Below are positions 1 to 6,241 of a stretch of 10,082 bases of DNA, in pieces. The stretch's first letter is position 1. Each line of letters opens with the position of its first letter. The notes beneath the pieces were generated by a model. That model ran no database searches. It was not told the DNA's origin and saw only the letters and a list, made by a program, of their open reading frames with translations. Source of the stretch: UBA4615 sp049422085 (lineage in GTDB: Bacteria > Pseudomonadota > Gammaproteobacteria > Burkholderiales > Burkholderiaceae_E); NCBI GenBank assembly GCA_049422085.1, contig JBMSOD010000103.1, positions 1 to 10,082 of the forward strand, read 5' to 3'. The position numbers and the translations under genes were made by a program.

Positions 1-27
1 TCATGGTTCGAGATCACTCATGGCCGC

Positions 28-1710
28 TCAGCCGATCGCGCTGGCCGAGTTCACCTGGGCGCGCAGCAGATGCTTCTGGATCTTGCCGGTGGAGGTTTTG
101 GGCAGCTCCAGAAAGCGCACTTCGCGCGGGCACTTGAAGCCCGCCAGCAGGCTGCGGCAATGCGCGATGAGCTCAGCCGCCAACGCGTCGCGGCCTGCCT
201 GATCGGCCGGTGCGCGGTCAGGCCGCAGCTCCACAAAGGCCAGGGGCGTCTCGCCCCACTTGGCATCGGGCCGGGCCACCACGCCCACCGCCAGCACCGC
301 CGGATGCTTGTAGAGCGCGTCCTCCACCTCGATGGAAGAAATATTTTCTCCGCCCGAGATGATGATGTCCTTGGCACGATCCTTGAGCTTCACATAGCCA
401 TCGGCATGCAGCACGCCCAGGTCTCCGCTGTGGAACCAGCCGTTGGCAAAGGCCTCCTGCGTCGCCTTGGGATTTTTCAGGTAGCCCTTCATCACCGCAT
501 TGCCCCGGAACACAACCTCGCCCATGGTCTGACCATCGCGGGGCACCTCCTGCAGGGTCTCGGGATCGATGACCGTCACCTGCTCCTGGATCTGGGTATG
601 CAGGCCCTGCCGACCATTGAGATCGACCTGCTCGGCCAGCGGCAGCTCGGCCCAGTGCTCATGCTTGGCACAGGCGGCCGAGGGGCCATAGGTCTCGGTC
701 AGACCGTACACATGCGTCACGTCAAAGCCCAGGGTGGCCATGCCCTCGATCATGGCGGCGGGCGGTGCGGCCCCAGCCACCATGGCCTTGACCGGCCAGT
801 CGATGCCCGCGCGCAAGTCGGCGGGTGCCGAGATCAGCATGGAATGCACGATGGGGGCGCCGCAATAGTGCGAGACCCGGTGCTCGCGCATCAGCGAGAA
901 GATCAGCGCCGGATCGATTCGGCGCAGGCAGACCTGCGTGCCTGCCACCGCGGCCAGCGTCCACGGAAAGCACCAGCCATTGCAGTGAAACATCGGCAGG
1001 GTCCAGAGATAGACCGGATGCCGGGGCATGGACCAGGACAGCACATTGCCCACGGCATTCAGGTAGGCGCCGCGGTGATGCACCACCACACCCTTGGGAT
1101 TGCCGGTGGTGCCCGAGGTGTAGTTCAGTCCGATGGCATCCCATTCATCTTCGGGCATGAAGCCGGCAAAGGCCGCATCGCCCTGCGCTACAAAGGCCTC
1201 GTACTCCAGCGCGCCCAGACGTTCGCCCGGACCGTTGTAAAGCGGATCATCCACATCGATGATCGTAGGCAGACGCTTGCCCTCGGTCTTCAGTTGCTGC
1301 AGTGCCGCCTTCACAGTCAGTGAAAACTCGCGATCGATGATCAGCACCTTGCTGTCGGAGTGATCGAGCGCAAAGGCCACCGTAGCGGCATCGAGCCGGG
1401 TATTGATGCAGTGAAGCACCGCGCCGCTCATCGGCACTCCGAAATGCGCCTCTGCCATGGGCGGCGTATTGGGCAGCATGACCGCCACCGTGTCGCCCGT
1501 GCCGATGTCCATGCGCGCGAGGCTGCTGGCCAGTCGCCGCGAACGCTCCTGCACCTGGGCCCAGGTCCGCCTGAGGTCGCCATGGATCACCGCGACCCGC
1601 TGCGGATAGGCCGATGCGGCCCAGTTGAGCAAGGAGATGGGCGTCAGGGGGACGTGATTGGCCGGATTGCGATCAAGGTCCTGCCGATAGGGATTGGGAT
1701 GGGTGGGCAT
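28..1710 (-). CDS. AMP-forming acyl-CoA synthetase (fatty-acid/carboxylate CoA ligase)
   Basis: Predicted cytoplasmic ligase that activates a carboxylic acid through an acyl-adenylate and transfers it to CoA. From the chosen start (560 aa) all ANL-superfamily core motifs are visible: the P-loop YTSGTTGNPKG (about residues 197-207), YGLTETYGP (335-343), GWFHSGDLG (424-432), the hinge region KDRAKDIIISGGENIS (443-458), and the C-terminal catalytic lysine in PKTSTGKIQK (K543). Length is normal for the family and the gene is intact. The start at 1710 is preferred over the in-frame ATG at 1746 because AGGAG lies 5 nt upstream of it (1716-1720), while the longer start has no ribosome site. It diverges from the dehydrogenase gene across a short gap with a palindrome. 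By resemblance it belongs to the medium-chain/methylmercaptopropionate-type ligase group, but substrate is not determinable here; specificity is open, the family assignment is firm. Confidence 0.93.
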   Translation of the reverse strand: MPTHPNPYRQDLDRNPANHVPLTPISLLNWAASAYPQRVAVIHGDLRRTWAQVQERSRRLASSLARMDIGTGDTVAVMLPNTPPMAEAHFGVPMSGAVLHCINTRLDAATVAFALDHSDSKVLIIDREFSLTVKAALQQLKTEGKRLPTIIDVDDPLYNGPGERLGALEYEAFVAQGDAAFAGFMPEDEWDAIGLNYTSGTTGNPKGVVVHHRGAYLNAVGNVLSWSMPRHPVYLWTLPMFHCNGWCFPWTLAAVAGTQVCLRRIDPALIFSLMREHRVSHYCGAPIVHSMLISAPADLRAGIDWPVKAMVAGAAPPAAMIEGMATLGFDVTHVYGLTETYGPSAACAKHEHWAELPLAEQVDLNGRQGLHTQIQEQVTVIDPETLQEVPRDGQTMGEVVFRGNAVMKGYLKNPKATQEAFANGWFHSGDLGVLHADGYVKLKDRAKDIIISGGENISSIEVEDALYKHPAVLAVGVVARPDAKWGETPLAFVELRPDRAPADQAGRDALAAELIAHCRSLLAGFKCPREVRFLELPKTSTGKIQKHLLRAQVNSASAIG

Positions 1711-1715
1711 GGAGG

Positions 1716-1720
1716 CTCCT
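1716..1720 (-). promoter_or_regulatory. Ribosome binding site deciding the acyl-CoA synthetase start
   Basis: On the minus strand AGGAG is followed by CCTCC and then ATG at 1710-1708. The in-frame upstream ATG at 1746 is preceded only by the palindromic GATGCTAGCATC and no purine-rich site, so translation probably begins at 1710 and the 12 extra residues are not made. Confidence 0.7.
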
Positions 1721-1751
1721 GTAGGGGCGCGGTCCGCGTCGGACATGCCGT

Positions 1752-1765
1752 CGATGCTAGCATCG
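1752..1765. promoter_or_regulatory. Perfect 14-bp palindrome in a divergent intergenic region (candidate operator)
   Basis: CGATGCTAGCATCG equals its own reverse complement. It lies in the 73 bp between the two divergent starts (1710 minus, 1784 plus), 6 bp upstream of the dehydrogenase ribosome site. The position suits a dimeric regulator controlling both directions, for example of the TetR, LysR or MarR kind. No regulator gene is present in the window and I see no convincing -35/-10 pair, so the operator role is inference. Confidence 0.4.
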
Positions 1766-1771
1766 CCTCAC

Positions 1772-1777
1772 AAGGAG
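1772..1777 (+). promoter_or_regulatory. Ribosome binding site deciding the dehydrogenase start
   Basis: AAGGAG followed by 6 nt and ATG at 1784. The reading frame is open further upstream to an ATG at 1694, but that start would lie inside the divergent synthetase gene and has no such site. The GST and hydrolase genes have the same arrangement, AGGAGACT then ATG, with identical spacing. Confidence 0.8.
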
Positions 1778-1783
1778 ACTTCC

Positions 1784-3007
1784 ATGACTGGCAATGCCCA
1801 TTCCGCCGCCCCTTCGGGCGCTTCCAACGCCGCAGCCGTGCCGGTCGGCGCATTTCAGGTTCAGGCCCAGGAGCAGATCGTCTTTGGCAAGCCAGCCGAA
1901 GTGGCCGTGCTCGAACTCGCCCGCCAGCGCGGGGCCAAACGCGTCTTCCTGACCTCCGGCCGTACCCTGGGCAGCCTGCAAAATGGTCCGCTGCAAAAAA
2001 TTGCAGCCGCCCTGGGCGAGCTTCATTGCGGCAGCTTTGCGGCCATCACGGCGCACAGCCCCCGTGAAGACGTGATCGCCGGTGCACAGGCGGCGCGCGC
2101 GGCCGGGGCCGATCTGCTGGTGGCGGTGGGCGGGGGCTCGGTGATTGATGCCACCAAGGCCATGCTCGGCGCCCTGTGGATGAACATGGATTCGCCCGCG
2201 GCCATGGAGCCCTATCGCACCGGCGTGCCGGCCGATCAGGCCAGGCGCATTGAAGCGCCCGCTCAGCCGCTGCGCATGATTGCGGTCTCGACCACGCTGT
2301 CGGCTTCGGAATTCACACCGATTGCGGGCGTGACCGACTCGGCCACGCACACCAAGCAGTCCTTCACCCACCGGCTCTTTGCGCCGGTGGCGGTGGTGCT
2401 CGATCCGCGCGCCACGCTCGATACGCCGCTCGATCTGCTCTTTAACACCGGCATTCGCGCGGTGGACCATGCGGCCGAGTCCTTCTGCTCGCCCTTTGCC
2501 AATCCGGCCACCGAGGCGCTGGCCCTGCAGGGCCTGAAGCTCCTGTATCGCGGGCTGCCGGCCATGCAGGCCGACCCGACCGATCTGAATGCCCGCATGA
2601 CCGCTCAGTTCGGAATGTGGCAGGCGATTGCAGGCTTTGCAGGTGGTGCGCGCATGGGCGCGAGCCACGGCATTGGCTATGCCCTGGGCGCCACCTTCGG
2701 CATCGCGCACGGCCACACCTCCTGCATCATGCTGCCCGCCGTGCTGCAGTACAACGCGGCCCAGAATGCAGCGCGTCAGCGCGAACTCAGCATCGCCATG
2801 GGCCAGCCCGAGGTGCCGGCCCATCGCCTGATCGGTGACCTGATTCGGGGACTGAAGCAGCCCTCGCGTCTTGCCGATGTCAAGATTGGCGCGGAGCATT
2901 TCGAGGACATCGCACGGCGTGCGCTGGTCTATCCCAATCTGCGTGACAACCCCACGCCGCTCACCACGCCCGAACAGGTCATCGAGGTGCTGAGGCTGGC
3001 GGCCTGA
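1784..3007 (+). CDS. Iron-containing-type alcohol dehydrogenase / maleylacetate reductase-like
   Basis: A 407-aa protein of the group III (iron-containing) alcohol dehydrogenase superfamily, expected to be a cytoplasmic NAD(P)-dependent dehydrogenase or reductase. The N-terminal Rossmann-like half contains the nucleotide-binding VGGGSVIDATK (115-125) and STTLSASE (169-176). The C-terminal helical half carries RAVDHAAESF (225-234) and GASHGIGYALGATFGIAHGH (292-311). By-eye alignment to E. coli FucO, whose ligands are D196, H200, H263 and H277, gives H229, H295 and H309 as three ligands, but the Asp position is R225 and the H267 position is Y299. This points to an atypical or metal-independent member, as in maleylacetate reductases. 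The start at 1784 follows AAGGAG; the first 20 or so residues are Ala/Ser-rich and probably disordered. The GST gene follows 26 bp downstream, probably co-transcribed. Family is confident, substrate unknown. Confidence 0.88.
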   Translation: MTGNAHSAAPSGASNAAAVPVGAFQVQAQEQIVFGKPAEVAVLELARQRGAKRVFLTSGRTLGSLQNGPLQKIAAALGELHCGSFAAITAHSPREDVIAGAQAARAAGADLLVAVGGGSVIDATKAMLGALWMNMDSPAAMEPYRTGVPADQARRIEAPAQPLRMIAVSTTLSASEFTPIAGVTDSATHTKQSFTHRLFAPVAVVLDPRATLDTPLDLLFNTGIRAVDHAAESFCSPFANPATEALALQGLKLLYRGLPAMQADPTDLNARMTAQFGMWQAIAGFAGGARMGASHGIGYALGATFGIAHGHTSCIMLPAVLQYNAAQNAARQRELSIAMGQPEVPAHRLIGDLIRGLKQPSRLADVKIGAEHFEDIARRALVYPNLRDNPTPLTTPEQVIEVLRLAA

Positions 3008-3033
3008 CTTTCACTTCCAACGAGGAGACTCCC

Positions 3034-3648
3034 ATGCTGTTCTACGATTCCGTCGGACCCAATCCGCAACTGGTGCGTGTCTTTGCTGCCGAGCGCGGCG
3101 TGGCCCTGCCCAGCACCAAGGTCGATCTGCGTGGCGGCGAAAACCGTCAGCCGGCCTACATGGCCAAGAACCCTTCGGGTCAGCTGCCCTGCCTCGAGCT
3201 CGACAATGGCATGGTGCTCGCCGAGATCACCGCGATCTGCGAATACCTCGATGAACTCGGCCCCGCGGGCCAGTCCTTGATCGGCAACACACCCGAGGAG
3301 CGCGCCGAAACCCGCATGTGGGTGCGTCGCATCGACCTCAACATCCTGGAGCCCCTGGCCAACGGATTCCGCTTTGCCGAAGGCCTGAAGCTCTTTCAGT
3401 CACGGATCCGCACGATTCCTCAGGCCGCCGATGACCTGAAGCTGCTCGCCAAGGAAAAGATCGCCTGGCTCAATGGCCTGCTTGAAGGCAAGCAATGGGT
3501 CTGCGGCGACCGACTCACGTTGGCCGATCTGCTGCTCTTCGTGTTTCTGGAGTTTGGTGCGGCAGTCGGGCAGAAGGTGGATCCTGCCAATGCCAACGTG
3601 CTGCGGATCGTGGAGCAGGTGAAAGCGCGGGCCAGCGCCAAAGCCTGA
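3034..3648 (+). CDS. Glutathione S-transferase family protein
   Basis: A 204-aa soluble protein with the two-domain GST plan. The N-terminal thioredoxin-like domain (about 1-75) includes FYDSVGPNPQLVR, where S6 or N10 could be the glutathione-activating residue, the cis-proline segment NPSGQLPCLEL (P52) and AEITAICEYLDE (63-74). In the last, the usual Glu-Ser glutathione-binding pair reads Glu-Ile-Thr. The helical C-terminal domain ends with the N-capping/hydrophobic-staple motif GDRLTLADLLLF (158-169). Length is typical. GAGGAG (3022-3027) lies 6 nt before the ATG. It follows the dehydrogenase by 26 bp on the same strand, so an operon is likely, and a role in glutathione-dependent processing or detoxification of a pathway intermediate is a reasonable inference. 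The exact GST class and substrate are not assignable. Confidence 0.9.
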   Translation: MLFYDSVGPNPQLVRVFAAERGVALPSTKVDLRGGENRQPAYMAKNPSGQLPCLELDNGMVLAEITAICEYLDELGPAGQSLIGNTPEERAETRMWVRRIDLNILEPLANGFRFAEGLKLFQSRIRTIPQAADDLKLLAKEKIAWLNGLLEGKQWVCGDRLTLADLLLFVFLEFGAAVGQKVDPANANVLRIVEQVKARASAKA

Positions 3649-3678
3649 TCCAGAGGATCTGGGCTGAGCGTCGAGAGG

Positions 3679-3706
3679 ACCGGGGCTGAGCGAACCTCAG
3701 CCCGGT
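3679..3706. terminator. Hairpin between convergent GST and receiver/TPR genes (possible terminator)
   Basis: The left arm ACCGGGGCTGAG (3679-3690) pairs with CTCAGCCCGGT (3696-3706) with one bulged G and a 5-nt loop. GGGCTGAG also occurs at 3661-3668 as an alternative left arm. The right arm contains the TGA stop (3697-3699) of the minus-strand gene. There is no T tract on either side, so this is not a classical intrinsic terminator; its position between converging genes suggests a transcription barrier or transcript-end stabiliser. Confidence 0.45.
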
Positions 3707-5613
3707 TCGGGTCCGTCCAGATCGACCAGCAGGCGGGCAAACATGCGACCCGACCCTCCGGGCGTCAGTCGCTCGATCGCTCGCAGGCAGTCATGGACGA
3801 CCCCAGCAGCATCCTTGTCGTAGCCCTCGGTCTGCATGCGCATCAACTGGCTGCGCAATACCGCGATCAGCGCAAACGGATGATCGGGCGATTGGGCAAG
3901 TGCGGCCTGGGCATGCTGAAGCGCCTCGGCATGATGTCCCTGATACAGCGCGTCGTCGCACAGCAAGAGCCGCTGCGAGACCTGCAGGGGCCCTGGAGGC
4001 GCCGGGCGCACAGGCAGAGCCGGAATGACATCGCCGGCACCTGCCTTCGCATCTTCCCTGGCCGCCTTGATATCGGCGATGGGTGCGGGCACATCGCCGG
4101 CTGAGTCTTTCGTCGACTCCCGTGCCGATGCCGCGCCCTGATCTTCCGCAACGCCGGGTTGCATATAGCTGCGCCGGTCAGTGGACTTTCGACGATCCTG
4201 AAGTGCTCGCCGCTCGGTTGCGACCTCTTGGGAAGCCGGCATCTGCTGCGGCAGCGCAAAACCGGCCCTGCGCAACACCCGTGCCGCCATGGGCTGGGTA
4301 TGAATCTGCGCTGCGGGATCTTCGCCCAGGGTCTGCCTGACCAGGGCCATCGCTTCATCACCCAGCCCGGCACTCATGGCGCCCTGTGCCACCAGCAAGG
4401 TCACCGAGGCGGGGGCCTGTGCCGACCCTGCAAGCTCGACGGCCCGGCGTGCATGCGATTGCGCAAGCTCCAGATCACCCCTCAGGCCATGGGCCTGCGC
4501 CGCCACCGATTCGGCAAGCGCTTGTGAGGTGTCATCTTCAAAGCCCTGGGCGCGCGCTGTGCTGACCAGTTCCAGCGCCTTGCTTGCTTCACCCTGGGTG
4601 ACCAGCACCTGCCCCAGCATGCCGACATCGAGCGCACTGCGAACCGGCGTGCCCGCGGTCTTGCTGATCAGGGTGCTGTAGCAGGTTTCGGCGAGTTCGA
4701 GTTCATCCTGCGCATAAGCCATCTCACCCAGGGTGCGCAGCCTGCGGTGCGTCGACAGCGGCTTGACCGCAGCACGGGCCACGGCCAGCGCATCTTCGGT
4801 GCGGCCTGCCGCCTGATGCACCTTGATGAGCAGGTCATAGGCCGCGCCCTGGTAGGCGTCGGCAGCAATCATCGACTCGAGCATCGCCCGGGCTTCATCA
4901 TTGCGACCCTGCACATGCGCGACCTGCGCAATCGCCACCTGGGCCCAGGGCAATGGGCGTCGCTGCCCGAGGGCGAGTTCAGCGCTGCGCTGCGCGTCCT
5001 GGAGCTTGCCCAGGGCAAGCAGCGCCTGGGTGCGCCAGCGCAGCAGCTCGATGCTGGGTGCGCCCAGGCGCGCGATCAGGGCATCAACGGTCGCGAGCAG
5101 TTCGGCGGGATCGTCGCTCAGGCTGGCCTCATGCACCTTGGCATAGGCGGTGCGCCTGCGAATCGCCTGCTCGATGCGGGGTGCGACCACCGCATGCACG
5201 ATAGGCTTGAGCAGTAGTGCGTCGGGTTGCCACTCGCTGGTGGTGGCCACCAGCGAACGACTGGCCTCCGAGACGACCAGCACGAAGGCCGAATGTGCCG
5301 GGAGAAGACGCCGTGTGCGAACCACCTCGAGCAGCTGGCTGCCCGAAAAGGGGCCCTTGAAATTCACCTCGCTCAGCACCAGGGGATAGGGCTCAGCCTC
5401 GATCATCTCCAGGGCCTGCTGCGGGTCGCGGGCGGTATCGACCTGCCGGATGCCCATGTCAACCACCACGTCGCGCAGGGCATGACGGGCCCCGGGCTGC
5501 TCATGGACGATGAGCGCCCGCTCGGGCATTCGAAACGCCCGCTTGCGGGGCGTGCCCGAGGCAGCCGCGGAGGCTGAGGCGCCCGAGGCGGCAGATGGCG
5601 AAGTGGTCTCCAT
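3697..5613 (-). CDS. Degenerate response-regulator receiver domain protein with TPR-like repeats
   Basis: A 638-aa, probably cytoplasmic protein. Residues 1-25 are a low-complexity Ala/Ser leader. Residues 31-155 form a CheY-like receiver: hydrophobic ALIV then H37-E38 where the acidic pair should be, E82 in LVLSEVNF at the phospho-acceptor position, S115 at the switch Thr/Ser and the conserved lysine K136 in LLLKPI. The Asp-to-Glu change suggests a receiver that is not phosphorylated or is fixed in an active-like state. Residues of about 165-455 are Ala/Leu-rich helical pairs typical of TPR repeats (for example near 190-215, 225-250, 257-283, 293-318, 376-395). A basic stretch, RRALQDRRKSTDRR, and a charged linker (about 465-540) follow, then one more TPR-like hairpin (about 545-575). 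No DNA-binding or enzymatic output domain is visible, so the output is likely protein-protein interaction. It lies 79 bp downstream of the DUF456 gene on the same strand. M29 is an alternative start; neither start has a clear ribosome site. Confidence 0.85.
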   Translation of the reverse strand: METTSPSAASGASASAAASGTPRKRAFRMPERALIVHEQPGARHALRDVVVDMGIRQVDTARDPQQALEMIEAEPYPLVLSEVNFKGPFSGSQLLEVVRTRRLLPAHSAFVLVVSEASRSLVATTSEWQPDALLLKPIVHAVVAPRIEQAIRRRTAYAKVHEASLSDDPAELLATVDALIARLGAPSIELLRWRTQALLALGKLQDAQRSAELALGQRRPLPWAQVAIAQVAHVQGRNDEARAMLESMIAADAYQGAAYDLLIKVHQAAGRTEDALAVARAAVKPLSTHRRLRTLGEMAYAQDELELAETCYSTLISKTAGTPVRSALDVGMLGQVLVTQGEASKALELVSTARAQGFEDDTSQALAESVAAQAHGLRGDLELAQSHARRAVELAGSAQAPASVTLLVAQGAMSAGLGDEAMALVRQTLGEDPAAQIHTQPMAARVLRRAGFALPQQMPASQEVATERRALQDRRKSTDRRSYMQPGVAEDQGAASARESTKDSAGDVPAPIADIKAAREDAKAGAGDVIPALPVRPAPPGPLQVSQRLLLCDDALYQGHHAEALQHAQAALAQSPDHPFALIAVLRSQLMRMQTEGYDKDAAGVVHDCLRAIERLTPGGSGRMFARLLVDLDGPEPG

Positions 5614-5692
5614 ATCCGGTGTTGACGGCCTGAAAACCCGAATCTTGAGCTTCAGAGGGGCAAGCAGGTTGTGACGAAGTGCACTCGGACGG
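5614..5692 (-). other. Short intergenic spacer between membrane-protein and receiver/TPR genes
   Basis: This 79-bp stretch separates two minus-strand genes. I see no convincing promoter, hairpin terminator or strong ribosome site, so read-through from the upstream gene is plausible. Confidence 0.4.
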
Positions 5693-6172
5693 TCAAAAAG
5701 CCAGGGCCAGAACGAACACGCCCACCATCAGGCAGGAGATTGCCACCTTGGCCACCGTGCCTAGCATGAGGCCCACCCAGGTTGCCCAACCCACCGAGGC
5801 GGCTCGACGGGCGCTGCCCTCGGACAGGAACTGACCCAGAGCCGCACCCGCCAAGGGCAGAAAGAGCAGGCCGATCAGGCCTCCGAAAATGCCCAGCACG
5901 GTGCCCAGCGCTGCGCCGAGCAACGCGAGTCGACTCGCACCCGCGCGCTTTGCGCCCATCAGGGCTGCCAGATACTCGATGGCCCAGGAGGCGAGCGTGA
6001 GCAGACCGCAGAGGACGACGGTCCAGACCGAGATGCGGCTGAAGTCATCGATCCAGGCTCCCAGCACAATGCCTGCAAACACCAGCGCGGTGCCCGGCAA
6101 CGCAGGCAGCACCGTCCCCGCAAGACCTACTGCAATCAGCAACAAGGACAAGATCCACAGGGCAGCAGGCAT
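5693..6172 (-). CDS. DUF456 family small integral membrane protein
   Basis: A 159-aa, strongly hydrophobic protein predicted to sit in the inner membrane. Hydrophobic segments lie at roughly 4-22, 27-40, 48-72, 82-114 and 126-158. The N-terminal GLAGTVLPALPGTALVFAG (16-34) matches the Gly-Thr-x-Leu-Pro-x-Leu-Pro-Gly signature of the DUF456 family, and the 85-113 stretch is glycine-rich (GAALGTVLGIFGGLIG) as in glycine-zipper membrane helices. The basic MGAKRAG at 72-78 would be a cytoplasmic loop by the positive-inside rule. Its length is normal for the family, whose function is unknown. It is transcribed away from the hybrid kinase gene and precedes the receiver/TPR gene. The ATG at 6172 starts directly with the first hydrophobic helix; no good ribosome site precedes it. 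Confidence 0.85.
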   Translation of the reverse strand: MPAALWILSLLLIAVGLAGTVLPALPGTALVFAGIVLGAWIDDFSRISVWTVVLCGLLTLASWAIEYLAALMGAKRAGASRLALLGAALGTVLGIFGGLIGLLFLPLAGAALGQFLSEGSARRAASVGWATWVGLMLGTVAKVAISCLMVGVFVLALAF

Positions 6173-6241
6173 GGGTGTCGGAGCAGAAAAACCAGAGCCT
6201 CAGCGTATCATCGAGACGCGTCCTTACACGCCCATTTCCCC
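6173..6241. promoter_or_regulatory. Divergent intergenic region, DUF456 gene / hybrid kinase
   Basis: These 69 bp must hold the proximal promoters or leaders of both divergent genes. There is no obvious sigma-70 hexamer pair, no palindrome and no strong ribosome site on either side (CCCATTTCCCC precedes the kinase ATG). The region is assigned by position only. Confidence 0.4.

Noticed and set aside
1..21. Minus-strand ATG at 21 (ATG AGT GAT CTC) just after the acyl-CoA synthetase stop, as a possible next gene start
   Set aside because: It meets an in-frame TGA after six codons at the window edge. A second ATG at position 4 has no ribosome site and no visible coding sequence, so nothing can be supported.
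70..1323. Long open frame on the plus strand (417 codons) opposite the acyl-CoA synthetase
   Set aside because: It is antisense to a gene with all family motifs; its translation is His/Gly/Arg-rich with no recognisable domain, as expected from GC-rich shadow frames.
1757..2899. Minus-strand open frame of 380 codons opposite the dehydrogenase
   Set aside because: Composition is typical of an antisense frame (many Arg, His, Gly) and no family motif is present, while the plus strand encodes a clear dehydrogenase.
5632..5660. TTGACG followed by AATCTT on the plus strand as a promoter
   Set aside because: Spacing is only about 13 bp and it would point into the 3' end of the oppositely oriented DUF456 gene with no plus-strand gene to drive until 6242.
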